Shown here: positions 27,001 to 34,738 of the stretch, one piece after another
How positions within the stretch are numbered: position 1 is the stretch's first letter
Layout: each line of letters begins with the position of its first letter
Source: CAWKKW01 sp963850345
GTDB taxonomy: Bacteria; Acidobacteriota; Terriglobia; Terriglobales; Acidobacteriaceae
Length of the DNA stretch: 64,000 nucleotides
Direction of reading: 5' to 3'
Assembly: GCA_963850345.1 (NCBI GenBank)
Contig: CAWKKW010000009.1
Span: forward strand, 186,001 to 250,000
Position numbers and translations under genes: made by a program
The notes under the pieces: model-generated
Seen by the model: the letters and a program-made list of their open reading frames with translations, nothing else
The model's database searches: none
Told to the model about the DNA's origin: nothing

Positions 27001-27583
27001 AGAGGTTGTTGGTCGTCGGGTTGCCGTTCACAGACATGTCGACGCCGCCGTTCAGACCCTTGCCTTGCGTCACAAATCCGTTCGCCGCAGAAACGCCTGG
27101 CGACAGTTGGGTCAGCTCCACAAAGTTCCTGCCGTTGAGCGGCAACTCTTTCACCTGCGTACCGCTAATGACACTGCCCAGGGCTGCGTTGTCGGTCTGC
27201 ACCTGTACGTTGCTCTCTTGCACGACCACGGTCTGGGTAGAGCCGCCCACCTGCAACTGGGCATTCACGTTCGTACTCGTGGCCACCGTGACCTGGACAT
27301 TTTTGGTTACGAACGGCTGGAAGTTCGGAGCATTGATTTCAACCTGGTAGGTGCCGATGGGAACATCCTGAAACGAGTAACTCCCTTGGTCGTTCGTATT
27401 ACTCGTCCTGGATACGCCGGAGCCGGTGCCAGTAAGTTGCACGGGGACATTGGACACCACAGCGCCCGAGGGATCGGTCACCTGTCCATTGATTGTGCCA
27501 GTGGTTTGCTGTGCGTAAGCCGGCAGGACCAGCAACCCTAAACCCGCCACGAATGAGAGTAGAAAACTATAGAAGCGCGCCAC
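24083..27583 (-). CDS. TonB-dependent receptor with carboxypeptidase-regulatory-like domain
   Basis: An outer-membrane receptor of 1,166 residues, the usual size of Acidobacteriota Oar-like receptors. A signal peptide (about 1-24, LVLPAYAQ) precedes a CarboxypepD_reg-like Ig domain (about 27-110: GQVTDPSGAVVSNVPVQL), a plug (about 120-260: VKELPLNGRNFVELTQL, SGGIINIATRSGTNQFHGS) and a beta-barrel ending in ELHINF with a terminal aromatic. The start is GTG at 27583 because GGAGGT stands four bases upstream and the signal peptide begins there; longer frames add 73 non-family residues. Substrate unknown; large saccharides or peptides are usual. It has a private promoter region and terminator. 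Confidence 0.93.
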   Translation of the reverse strand: MARFYSFLLSFVAGLGLLVLPAYAQQTTGTINGQVTDPSGAVVSNVPVQLTGTGSGVSRTSNTNDQGSYSFQDVPIGTYQVEINAPNFQPFVTKNVQVTVATSTNVNAQLQVGGSTQTVVVQESNVQVQTDNAALGSVISGTQVKELPLNGRNFVELTQLSPGVSAANGFVTQGKGLNGGVDMSVNGNPTTNNLFLIDGVNNNDTGSNRTILIYPSNEAIAEFKFLTNDYGAQYGQASGGIINIATRSGTNQFHGSVFYDGRNDALAAYDYFTAPNAGKGLPENGKSKLRRNDWGYSLGGPIKKDKLFFFWSQEWNHQIQGRQVSACVPTAAERAGDFSTPSCESHSVPTFPGAVAAGGNPHALAAVDPSAAAMLQLFPLPNLTTLNGNGQNWSQSIPSALKWREENIRVDYNLTPRNSVFGRYTQDSWSNPAFNAGYWGDDPFPALDSSWAQPSKSIVGRWTATISNTLVNSAAFQYSNNRIVITPGGTNPGLLPQVSGAIPTLYPSALKHSKQGVPSVNLGNYGSGNTLQLQAPWQNQLDIYSAQDDLSWVKGRHSMRYGVSLDWSGKNEDTSGSSSERPQVNTGDSSIAPGGIATGNNLANFEVPNNLFNLTETSTNVRAQLRWRDYEGYASDNFKLTQRITLDAGVRYSWMTPTFQPNGQQTSFQPSLYDPTKPGSDACNGLWVVPGKDPCGAANRQFGTNFSSGVPGPNKYLVHLNHHLFAPRVGIAWDVFGDGKTAVRVGGGQFFQRERVSRYTLVSNAPFALTTSNYPRTLGGATPSSLSGSANPQGGFDPRDLLPNSWQWNATVEQSLGAKSVFSLSYVGNRGIHLTSSYDINQVPQQNWLAASFQNGNAVNAFRPFPNYGTLSWWAHDGNSNYHSLQTLLRTQFKQLQLQAAYTWSHSIADIILDDSSGGIGAQTRTYYPNPRLDRGNGDTNRPNIFVGNVTYFLPTLSGANAIEKGTLGGWEASAITTAANGNSFTIYQGGSENTGALAAGSTSTLNSLVQTGFTSPLRPLLTGQSCTSNRHGNTIINPNAFTLVGYQIGTIPTNVEPRGFCAGPNFVNTDFAINKNWKVREMATVQFRLDFFNLFNHPNFNPSSLSQGSPFQQVNCGAPGAGGLYEPCSPTNNVVSTATTTSGFGTSSGLIGNSRQIQYELHINF

Positions 27584-27882
27584 ACTACCTCCAAATTTGA
27601 GCAATGACTTGATCTCGTATATCTGTAAAGAATTGCTACTGCCTGTACCCGGGCCGAGGGGCCCGCGGTTGACTTTGTCGAGTTCTACAGACGCCCAATG
27701 AACTGCCTGGCGCACCGTCTCGATCTCTGTTGACAACGACCGTTTCCGGGGTTTTCCGAATGGAAAAGCTCTTCGTTTTTCGGCGGCATGCTCGGGAAGC
27801 AATGGCTTTTATTTCTGCTTCAAAACCGCCGTCCGCAAATTCAGCAATCCCTTTAGTTAAACGATTCTGCAACCTAAATTAA

Positions 27883-27906
27883 TTACTATCTAGTAACGCT
27901 TGTCAA
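27883..27906 (-). promoter_or_regulatory. Promoter with palindrome in the spacer, upstream of the receptor gene
   Basis: Minus-strand TTGACA (27906-27901) is a perfect -35 box. Just inside it lies a perfect 14-base palindrome TTACTATCTAGTAA (27883-27896), followed by an AT-rich stretch that could supply the -10. A repressor bound here would cover the polymerase site. The leader to the GTG start would be nearly 300 bases, so another promoter nearer the gene may exist. The rest of the 27584-28113 gap shows no gene. Confidence 0.5.
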
Positions 27907-27941
27907 GTCGGGGAGATCGGCCGCGCGGTATATACCACAAT

Positions 27942-27967
27942 GATAACGGGTTAACGCTATGGTTATC
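27942..27967 (-). promoter_or_regulatory. Operator-like alternating TAAC/GTTA array
   Basis: GATAAC (27942-27947) and GTTATC (27962-27967) are inverted, with GTTAAC, itself a palindrome, between them. The result is TAAC and GTTA half-sites in alternation over 26 bases, about 35 bases upstream of the -35 box. The layout suits a dimeric regulator binding one or two overlapping sites. Confidence 0.4.
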
Positions 27968-28113
27968 CAAACTGGTTCGCCAAATGCATGGGGAGGCCGC
28001 GGAGCACTCTGCCGCTTGAGGCGCCACCGGCAGACGACCGTCAACGACCGTCAACCAGGGCGTTTTCTCCCGAGGCAAGCCGGTTGCGGCCTGCTTAAGG
28101 GGGCGGTCCGGAA

Positions 28114-29967
28114 CTACCTCTTGCGATGGGGTCGAATCTGCTCAGCCGCGACGACACCCGAGCCTTCGAGCACGGAATAGAAGCGGTCCGCCACCAAATC
28201 CTTCAGTGTCTCGACTTTCCCCGAGGGCCAACGGATCTCCACCAGGTCAATGTGGGTCATTGCTCCGAGACCGAAATGGAGTCGAAGGTCATTCTGCGAC
28301 AAGTAACTCCCGCCGCTGTGTATTTCGTCGACTTGTTTCATCCCACCGGCGGTAAGAGTTACATGAGCGCCGATCGCGAGCCGATTGCTTTTTGTACCCG
28401 CAAGCTCAAGGGTGACCCAGTGGGTGCCCGCCACTCCCGTGTTGTGGAGCAGCAGAGGCGAGCCATCCAGATCGCTGACCACCAGATCGACGTTGCCGTC
28501 GTTGTCGAAGTCCGCTGAAGCCAACCCCCGGCTCACCCTGGGTTCGACGAGGGCGGCCCCCGCCTGTTGGCTGGCATCGCAGAAGGTTCCATTCCTCTGG
28601 TTCATGAAAAGGGTCTTTGGCTGCCGATAGCGGGCGCCGGACGGAAGGGAATCGACCTGCGGATAGACCTGGCCATTGACCGCGATTAAATCTGCCCAAC
28701 CATCGTTGTCGAAATCGACAAACGCGTCGCCCCACTTGACCCAAGGTAAGGAGGCAAGAGCCACGCCCGCATCGTAGGACACGTCGCGGAAATCGTAATT
28801 CCCATTGTTCTGGTAGAGCGCGTTGTATTCATCCGCGAAGTTAGTCACATAGATGGAGAGGTGTCCGGTGTGGTTGTAGTCGGCGACCGCGACTCCCATG
28901 GATCCCTGCTCCGATCCATCCGCGCTGACCGCAGTGCCGGATTCGAGTCCCACTTCCGTGAATTTTCCCGCCCCGTCATTTCGGTACAGAAAGTTTGGAG
29001 TGGAGTCGTTGGCGACATAGATGTCGGGCCTGCCGGTGTTGTTGAAGTCTGCCCACACCACCCCCAGCCCGTAATAGCCCTCAGGGTCACTCACCCCTGC
29101 CGCCTTTGACACGTCAGTGAATGTGCCGTCGCCATTGTTGTGAAAGAGAGAGTCTCCTGCGCCTTTCAAACCGCGTGGGCCACACTGAACGTCGATGCCT
29201 CTGTAACGGCAGGTTGGACTCTTCCCGAAGCCCGGCAGGTCATTCAACTTGAAATCGACATAGTTTGTAACCATCAGGTCTACAAATCCGTCTCCGTCAA
29301 AGTCGCCGAACGCCGCCCCGGTCGACCAGCGACCATCGGCCACCCCCGCCTGCTTCGTGACGTCAGTGAACGTGCCGTCCCCATTGTTCCTGTACAGCAC
29401 ATTGCCGCCGATGCAGGTGATGTACATGTCGGGCCAGCCGTCATTGTTGTAGTCGCCGACTGCGCCTCCCATTGCGAAGCAGGGTGTCTCTACGCCAGCC
29501 TGCTTCGTGACATCGGTGAAGGTGCCATCGTGGTTGTTGTGGTAGAGAGCGCTCCGGGCCTTCTGGCCCTTCAAGGCCATGTCGACCGTGGGAGCATTGG
29601 TGAAATAGATGTCGGGCCACCCGTCGCGATCGTAATCGATGACGAGCACGCCGCCACTCATCGACTCGAGAATGTACTTCTTCTCTGGCGATGCAAGATG
29701 CATGAAGTCGATGCCTGATTTTCTAGTTACATCCACCAGTTGCGGAACGGTGCGCCCCTGGCAGACCTGGCTCTTCGCGTTCGGCGGAGGGGTGGAGGCG
29801 GCGCTGTGGGCTTGCCCACTTCCATCCACGACTAACAATAGCTGCAGCAGTATTGAGGTGAAGATGGGGCGGAGCGGCACTTTTTCTGCAGTGGTGCGAG
29901 GGCATGCGGCCCGAACAAGCCTGGCCCCTCGAATCGCTCGCAAACACTTTTCTTTAAACGAGGCCAC
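28114..29967 (-). CDS. CRTAC1-like FG-GAP/VCBS propeller protein with ASPIC/UnbV domain
   Basis: The 617-residue protein has an N-terminal hydrophobic export segment (about 33-50), then about seven repeats of the form GDYNNDGWPDMYITN, with DxDxDG-like calcium loops, covering about 100-500. These should fold as an FG-GAP beta-propeller. A C-terminal ASPIC/UnbV domain follows (about 525-600: IGAHVTLTAGGMKQVDEIHSGGSYLSQND). Location is probably periplasmic or outer surface. The GTG at 29967 is the longest start; a GTG at codon 30, nearer the export segment, is possible. It is 45 bases downstream of a metallophosphoesterase gene and upstream of the receptor gene, both on the same strand. Confidence 0.88.
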   Translation of the reverse strand: MASFKEKCLRAIRGARLVRAACPRTTAEKVPLRPIFTSILLQLLLVVDGSGQAHSAASTPPPNAKSQVCQGRTVPQLVDVTRKSGIDFMHLASPEKKYILESMSGGVLVIDYDRDGWPDIYFTNAPTVDMALKGQKARSALYHNNHDGTFTDVTKQAGVETPCFAMGGAVGDYNNDGWPDMYITCIGGNVLYRNNGDGTFTDVTKQAGVADGRWSTGAAFGDFDGDGFVDLMVTNYVDFKLNDLPGFGKSPTCRYRGIDVQCGPRGLKGAGDSLFHNNGDGTFTDVSKAAGVSDPEGYYGLGVVWADFNNTGRPDIYVANDSTPNFLYRNDGAGKFTEVGLESGTAVSADGSEQGSMGVAVADYNHTGHLSIYVTNFADEYNALYQNNGNYDFRDVSYDAGVALASLPWVKWGDAFVDFDNDGWADLIAVNGQVYPQVDSLPSGARYRQPKTLFMNQRNGTFCDASQQAGAALVEPRVSRGLASADFDNDGNVDLVVSDLDGSPLLLHNTGVAGTHWVTLELAGTKSNRLAIGAHVTLTAGGMKQVDEIHSGGSYLSQNDLRLHFGLGAMTHIDLVEIRWPSGKVETLKDLVADRFYSVLEGSGVVAAEQIRPHRKR

Positions 29968-30012
29968 GTCTGCAGCCTATCGTGAGCGTCTTCTTGCGGG
30001 CAAACCCGAGTA

Positions 30013-30720
30013 TTAAAACTCAAAGAGTGTGAAGGGGTGCGGCTCCGCTCGTTGACGAAGAATCGGGAGTGCCACATTACACACTCGGACCCCTAAACGA
30101 GTCGTGCCGGAGAAGGAACCATGATGCGCGTGGCCATGCAAAGCAAGCGCAGGCTGATGGTGCTCCATCGCGCGTTCAAGGCGCGAGCTTCCGAGGAAAG
30201 GAAAGATCGGCTCAGGTTCGCCAACCACCGTATCTTTCAACGGTGCATAGTGTGTCACCGCGATCTTGATCGGCGTTCGCAATTGCGCGAGGCCGTAGTC
30301 GAGCTTCACGGCCTCGCGTTCGGCGATCTCGACGAAGCCCTTGATCCCGCCTTCTCCAAAGGGCATCAGTTCATACGGTGAAAATCCGCCGCAGAAGCCT
30401 TTGGTTCCTGCGAAGCCCACGCCATCCACTTCGAAGCAGTTGCCGTCGAGTAAGTGAATGCCCGCGACGCGCGCCATTCCTGCCAACACATCCTGGTGCC
30501 CACACTCGAAGTCATGGTTCCCAAGCACCGCGATGATTGGGATGCGAATCGATTCCAGCACACGCAGGCAACCGCGCATCTCCTCCGGCGTTCCGTGGTT
30601 GGTGAGGTCGCCTGCGATCACCAGGGCATCGGCCAGGTCATTTACGGCCGAAAACTCGCGCACATGTTTCTCGTAGGCTTCTTCATTCAGATGAATATCG
30701 GCGACCGCAGCAAGCCTCAT
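30013..30720 (-). CDS. Calcineurin-type metallophosphoesterase
   Basis: The 235-residue enzyme contains all five motifs of the superfamily: ADIHLN (6-11), GDLTNHG, GNHDFE, VTHYAP and GHAHHG, which together bind two metal ions. It is a cytosolic phosphodiesterase or phosphatase of unknown substrate. ATG 30720 overlaps the nucleotidyltransferase stop (ATGA) and has AGAGGAGGAG upstream; a longer frame adds 20 unlikely residues. The strict coupling with a nucleotidyltransferase suggests that one enzyme makes or attaches a nucleotide that the other removes. That is inference. Confidence 0.88.
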   Translation of the reverse strand: MRLAAVADIHLNEEAYEKHVREFSAVNDLADALVIAGDLTNHGTPEEMRGCLRVLESIRIPIIAVLGNHDFECGHQDVLAGMARVAGIHLLDGNCFEVDGVGFAGTKGFCGGFSPYELMPFGEGGIKGFVEIAEREAVKLDYGLAQLRTPIKIAVTHYAPLKDTVVGEPEPIFPFLGSSRLERAMEHHQPALALHGHAHHGSFSGTTRLGVRVCNVALPILRQRAEPHPFTLFEF

Positions 30721-31580
30721 CGCTCCTCCTCTGAAGGATTGGACTCGGGATCGGTGAGCAAGTGCGGGTGTTGTTCGCAATACTCCTTATAGAGGTCGCG
30801 CTCATGCCAGTCGGCCACATCGATGGCGAACATGTTCGGGTCGATCAGCGTGCCGCGAAACGGCAATGACCTTCGTGGCGTACGAACCTGCTCCTGGAAT
30901 TTAGTGATCAGCTCCGTCCAAACGGCTTGTGGAACTGCATCGGTTTGCGCCGGGTAAATGTAGGCGAAGAACGTAAGCGAAGAGAGCAGCAACTCCCAAT
31001 GTGCCTCGAGCAGATGCAGCAGCCTGTCCCAATCAATGCGTTCTCCGACGGCACGGATCAGGTGAGCTACGTCCGCTCCGTCAAAGCGTTCTCGGCGGGT
31101 AACGAAGACCTTGGATGCAATCATCTCCTCGGCCCCAAGAATCTGGCATGGCACTCCAAAGACGTCATCCGGCATCGATCTCGCCATCCATGTGGAATCA
31201 ACTATGAGCGCCGCGTTCCCCAGCGCGGTGATCAGGTCGACGAAATATTTCCCGCGAATCGCTTTGGCTAACCAGACCGGATCTTTGATATAGGTTTCAA
31301 ACCCGAGCGGCCGCAGAGCGGCCAAGGCGGGATTTACCCACTCCGGCTCCAGGAAGACGTCCAGATCTTTCGTGGTTCTCCAGATGCCGGTGTGACGATG
31401 GAGAGCAAAGGCACCGGCCACTGCGAAGGGAATGTTCGCCTCACGCAATGCGTTCAGCACGTCGCGGTAACACTCTTGCTCCTCGGGTCCGAAGAGCGGC
31501 GCAGCCAATGACGTGACCGGTAAGCGAGGTTCCGTGTCGGGCTTCAGCTTGTCTGAAGTCGTGCCTTCCGTCGGTCTCAT
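30717..31580 (-). CDS. AbiEii-like nucleotidyltransferase-fold protein
   Basis: The 287-residue protein has a Pol-beta-type nucleotidyltransferase core: IPFAVAGAFALHRHTGIWRTTKDLDVFL gives the G-x-A helix turn and the DLD carboxylate pair. The third carboxylate is probably the Asp of KYFVDLITALG. This resembles the AbiEii/MNT-type proteins, some of which modify tRNA or partner proteins as toxins. There is no signal peptide. Its ATG overlaps the previous stop and its stop overlaps the metallophosphoesterase start, both by four bases. No AbiEi-type antitoxin is adjacent. Function unknown. Confidence 0.72.
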   Translation of the reverse strand: MRPTEGTTSDKLKPDTEPRLPVTSLAAPLFGPEEQECYRDVLNALREANIPFAVAGAFALHRHTGIWRTTKDLDVFLEPEWVNPALAALRPLGFETYIKDPVWLAKAIRGKYFVDLITALGNAALIVDSTWMARSMPDDVFGVPCQILGAEEMIASKVFVTRRERFDGADVAHLIRAVGERIDWDRLLHLLEAHWELLLSSLTFFAYIYPAQTDAVPQAVWTELITKFQEQVRTPRRSLPFRGTLIDPNMFAIDVADWHERDLYKEYCEQHPHLLTDPESNPSEEER

Positions 31581-32044
31581 CGATCGTTTCTGTTGTCCTG
31601 GTTTCCCTCCGGACGAGCTTGTACCGTGGTGGCATTATCGGGGCCGAGGTCGGTGTGCGGGTCAGAACTGGTGTCTCCAGCAAGGCGAGTGGTCAGGGGC
31701 TCCGGTACCTCGCCCAGCTGCTTCGAAAAGCCAAAAAAGGCCTCGTCGGGACTTGCAGCGCTTTCATCCGAAAGTTCGGCATCCTTCCCCTCGGCCAACA
31801 GCTCATCCACCTCGCGGCTCGCCCGCTGATAAGCTCTGTCTTCGCCAAAGGTGCGAACGTCCAGCGTGTCGACGGAGTCGGCATCCGGCCCGGATTTCCC
31901 GGTATTCAGAGCGCTACCCTCGACATCCTCGAGGAGTCCCTCGGCCTCAAGGGTTGGACCCACATGCCGCGTGACACTTCCATTCGCTGTCCGATTGCTG
32001 TCGTTCATCTTCTGTGATTCGTCGTTGCCTGGCAGGTCGCCCAT
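31577..32044 (-). CDS. Acidic, probably disordered protein
   Basis: The 155 residues are rich in Asp, Glu, Ser, Thr and Gly with few hydrophobic residues. A short helical segment (about 69-90, AYQRASREVDELLAEGKDAE) is the only structured-looking part. No family is recognised. GGTGAG precedes the ATG. It is the first gene of a three-gene operon in which each stop overlaps the next start, so it is probably made in fixed ratio with the nucleotidyltransferase. An inhibitor or partner role is possible but not shown. Confidence 0.6.
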   Translation of the reverse strand: MGDLPGNDESQKMNDSNRTANGSVTRHVGPTLEAEGLLEDVEGSALNTGKSGPDADSVDTLDVRTFGEDRAYQRASREVDELLAEGKDAELSDESAASPDEAFFGFSKQLGEVPEPLTTRLAGDTSSDPHTDLGPDNATTVQARPEGNQDNRNDR

Positions 32045-32180
32045 CGCTCACCATCTCCAAGCATATGGGAGGCGTTGAGCTTGCGATGAGTTGCCACTGG
32101 ATCAGGCGCAAGGCCGGTACTGTTATCTTGACTCCGGACCCTATCGGCCCAAGGATTCATGGCCCTGGGTTCTACGCTGT

Positions 32181-33245
32181 CTAGGCAGCCACCCTCTGGC
32201 GCAGCAGTTGCATGAGCGCCAACTCTTCTTCCTGGAGGGAAACAGCGGAGTCTGCTGTCTCCTCGACATTTGTTTTCTTGATGACGGTCCAGACGGTTCC
32301 GTTCAAGTAGCACTCGAGCACAGTTGGATGAACGTAACACTTCCTGCACACAGAAGGAGTGTTCCCCAGCCGCGCGGCAACAGATTTGATCGCTTGCACG
32401 ATGTTCTTTTTAGCTTGGGTGGCCGACTCGAATCTCTCGATCGCCGCGAGCTCCCGGCATGCGAGCACGGTCCCCGCCCACGTACGAAAGTCTTTCGCAG
32501 TAAACGACTCGCCGCTGACCTCGCGCAGGTAGTCGTTCACGTCCGCAGAGTCGATCGTGTGGCATTCGCCATCCTTAGCTACATATTGGAACAGCTCGTA
32601 GCCGGGCAGATCCTGGCAGCGCTGAACGATCTTTGCCAGCCTGCGGTCGTTGATGTCGATCGTGTGTTTGATACCGCTCTTTCCCTGGAATTTGAACGTG
32701 ACCGTCGACCCTTCCACATTCACATGCCGCCCGCGCATCGTGGTGAGTCCGTACGAGTGGTTTTCGCGTGCATACTCCACATTTCCAACGCGGATGAGCG
32801 TCTTTTCCATGAGCCGAACGATGGTAGCAAGCACCTTTTCCCTCGGCAGTCCGGGGAGTGCCAGATGCTGTTCCACTGTTTCGCGCAACTTGGGTAAGGT
32901 AACCCCAAAGGTGAGCATGCGCTCGTATTTGGTCTCGTCCCTGACCTCGCGCCATCGCGGGTGGTACCGGCTCTGCTTCCTGCCCCGCGCATCGCGCCCG
33001 GTCGCCTGCAGGTGGCCCTTTGCATTCTCACAGATCCAGACATTCGTCCACGCCGGTGGAATCACCAGGGATTTGATACGCGCGAGCACTTCCTTGTCGC
33101 GGACTGGTTTGTCCTGCGAATCGACGTAACGGAATCCCTTCCCGCTGCGCTTTCGGCGGATGCCCGGCTTGGCATCCGTAACATAGCGAAGACCGGCCGC
33201 CTTCGCAGAGTCGATAAGATCAGGTACTACCGTGAGTGCTTGCAT
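32181..33245 (-). CDS. DNA topoisomerase IB (poxvirus/Deinococcus type)
   Basis: The 354-residue enzyme relaxes supercoils through a 3'-phosphotyrosyl intermediate. The N-terminal domain contains LRYVTDAKPGIRRKRSGKGF and ATGRDARGRKQSRYHPRWREVRDE. The catalytic domain includes VRLMEKTLIRVGNVEYA, KDFRTWAGTVLA and CRKCYVHPTVLECYL, whose first Tyr is the nucleophile. Length matches bacterial TopIB (about 350). I start at ATG 33245; the frame is open to 33488 but those 81 residues do not resemble the family. The 274 bases to the divergent DUF2382 gene should carry both promoters. Confidence 0.92.
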   Translation of the reverse strand: MQALTVVPDLIDSAKAAGLRYVTDAKPGIRRKRSGKGFRYVDSQDKPVRDKEVLARIKSLVIPPAWTNVWICENAKGHLQATGRDARGRKQSRYHPRWREVRDETKYERMLTFGVTLPKLRETVEQHLALPGLPREKVLATIVRLMEKTLIRVGNVEYARENHSYGLTTMRGRHVNVEGSTVTFKFQGKSGIKHTIDINDRRLAKIVQRCQDLPGYELFQYVAKDGECHTIDSADVNDYLREVSGESFTAKDFRTWAGTVLACRELAAIERFESATQAKKNIVQAIKSVAARLGNTPSVCRKCYVHPTVLECYLNGTVWTVIKKTNVEETADSAVSLQEEELALMQLLRQRVAA

Positions 33246-33519
33246 TCCTTGGAAAAGGTCCCCTGGGCCCCAATGCACAAGGTGAGATGCAAAGCGGAGT
33301 TCGTTGATATGGCCGCACCTGTAGGTAACGGCTGTCGCTGCTGCAGCATGCTGCGGTGTTATCAAAATTTTCGCGCCGCCGCAGTTGGGAGATAGCAACA
33401 CACGAGCCGCAGGAATTCCGACCTCCCGTGCCTTCCCCTGGGGCGCTCCTGCCATCTCACCTGTGTAACGTGCCACAGACCTGGCCATCGTCAGCTCAGC
33501 ATCGACGGAGGAACTTCAA

Positions 33520-34548
33520 ATGCGTTGGAACCACGGGAATGACACTGCGGCAGATCGTTCGCGGCAGACTCTGATTGGCATCTTTCAGAACCACACAGAA
33601 GCGCACCGCGCGCTGGCTGCCCTCCACGAGCATGCCTTCGTAGCCGAGCAAGAAAGCCTGGCAGGTGGGCCCGCAGAGCCAGACGTGAAAGGGGCCTCTG
33701 CTCGCAGGGCGGGCAACTGGTTCGGAGAGCTTCGTCAGATCTACAACGAAGAGACACCGATAGCATCGCGCTCTGAAGGCAGCTACCCGGCAACCAGGTT
33801 TGCGGAATATGACATCTCGCCCGACGAGGCTCAGCGCATGGCTCGTGACTTCGGACCGGACGCATCCATAGTCGTAGTCAAGCCGACGGATCGCTGGGAT
33901 GAGGCGCAGTCCCTGCTGAAAAAGTATGGCGCACGTATTCGCGGCGAGAACACGGAAGTGCAGGCGTCAAAGGCAGTCTCAGATCCGGCGACCTCCGTGC
34001 CGGTTCATGCTGCTCCACTCACCTCGCCTGTAGCGGCCGGAGTAACTCCGCCGGCTCTAACTCCAGTTGGAGTAACTCCCTCCCCAGCCTCTACTTACAA
34101 TCGGGCCGATTTCGCTCCCGCCATTTCCCAATCTACAGATCAGGCTTCACCCTCCCCGGTAGTCAACTCTGCTCCTTTTGAGCCTCCTCCGCCGGCAGAG
34201 CCAGGCAACATCCAGTTATTCGGTGAGGAACTGCGCGTCCATAAAGAGAAGATCACCAACGCAGATGTCAGGGTCCGCAAGGAATCTGTAACCCGGATGG
34301 AAACAGTCCAGGTACCCGTCACGCGTGAGCACCTCGTGGTGGAACATACGGATGGGTCTCCGATGGGGCGCGAAGGCGAGATACGAATTCCGCTGAGTGA
34401 GGAGAGGGTTCGCATCGACAAAGAGACTCGTCTCCACGAAGAGTACAAAGCAGGCAAACGGCAAATAACCGAGAACGAGTCGGTTACCGAGCCGATTCGG
34501 AAAGAGCGTCTCCTTATCGACCAACCCGGAGATGACACGACACGGTGA
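33520..34548 (+). CDS. DUF2382 (YsnF/AvaK) stress protein with GSP17M-like N domain
   Basis: The 342-residue protein has an N-terminal domain of the general-stress 17M/YflT type (about 18-45, TLIGIFQNHTEAHRALAALH) with a second half near 100-145, a Pro/Thr/Ser-rich linker (about 150-225) and a C-terminal DUF2382 domain (about 228-340: IQLFGEELRVHKEKITNADV, IRIPLSEERVRIDKE). Such proteins are tied to general and osmotic stress; the biochemical role is unknown. AGGA precedes the ATG. It leads a four-gene stress module. Confidence 0.82.
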   Translation: MRWNHGNDTAADRSRQTLIGIFQNHTEAHRALAALHEHAFVAEQESLAGGPAEPDVKGASARRAGNWFGELRQIYNEETPIASRSEGSYPATRFAEYDISPDEAQRMARDFGPDASIVVVKPTDRWDEAQSLLKKYGARIRGENTEVQASKAVSDPATSVPVHAAPLTSPVAAGVTPPALTPVGVTPSPASTYNRADFAPAISQSTDQASPSPVVNSAPFEPPPPAEPGNIQLFGEELRVHKEKITNADVRVRKESVTRMETVQVPVTREHLVVEHTDGSPMGREGEIRIPLSEERVRIDKETRLHEEYKAGKRQITENESVTEPIRKERLLIDQPGDDTTR

Positions 34549-34685
34549 GAGCACGTGAAAGTTTGTAACGCTTAGCGCTCTTTCCAGGAAAAGGCGACAT
34601 TTGCGTTACCACCATTAAGCCGAAAGTGCATCGTACTATCAGGCGTCATTCGCGACGTTAAGCGCGCCTCCTGGCGGCACTGCAA

Positions 34686-34714
34686 ACCGAATCTATTTAC
34701 CGAATCTATTACCG
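34686..34714 (+). repeat. Short tandem repeat in the intergenic leader
   Basis: ACCGAATCTATTT is followed directly by ACCGAATCTATT and then ACCG, ending 24 bases before the next start codon. It may be a duplication or a pair of protein-binding sites. Confidence 0.5.
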
Positions 34715-34738
34715 ATCAACCAAGAAGGAAATCCCCCT

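Noticed and set aside
26093..27541. Long plus-strand open frame (482 codons) opposite the TonB-dependent receptor
   Set aside because: It lies wholly antisense to a well-supported receptor gene, has no ribosome site or family-like motif, and is explained by codon bias of the real gene.
33246..33488. N-terminal extension of topoisomerase IB to 33488
   Set aside because: The extra 81 residues do not resemble the TopIB N terminus, which begins at the ATG at 33245; the stretch fits better as the divergent promoter region.
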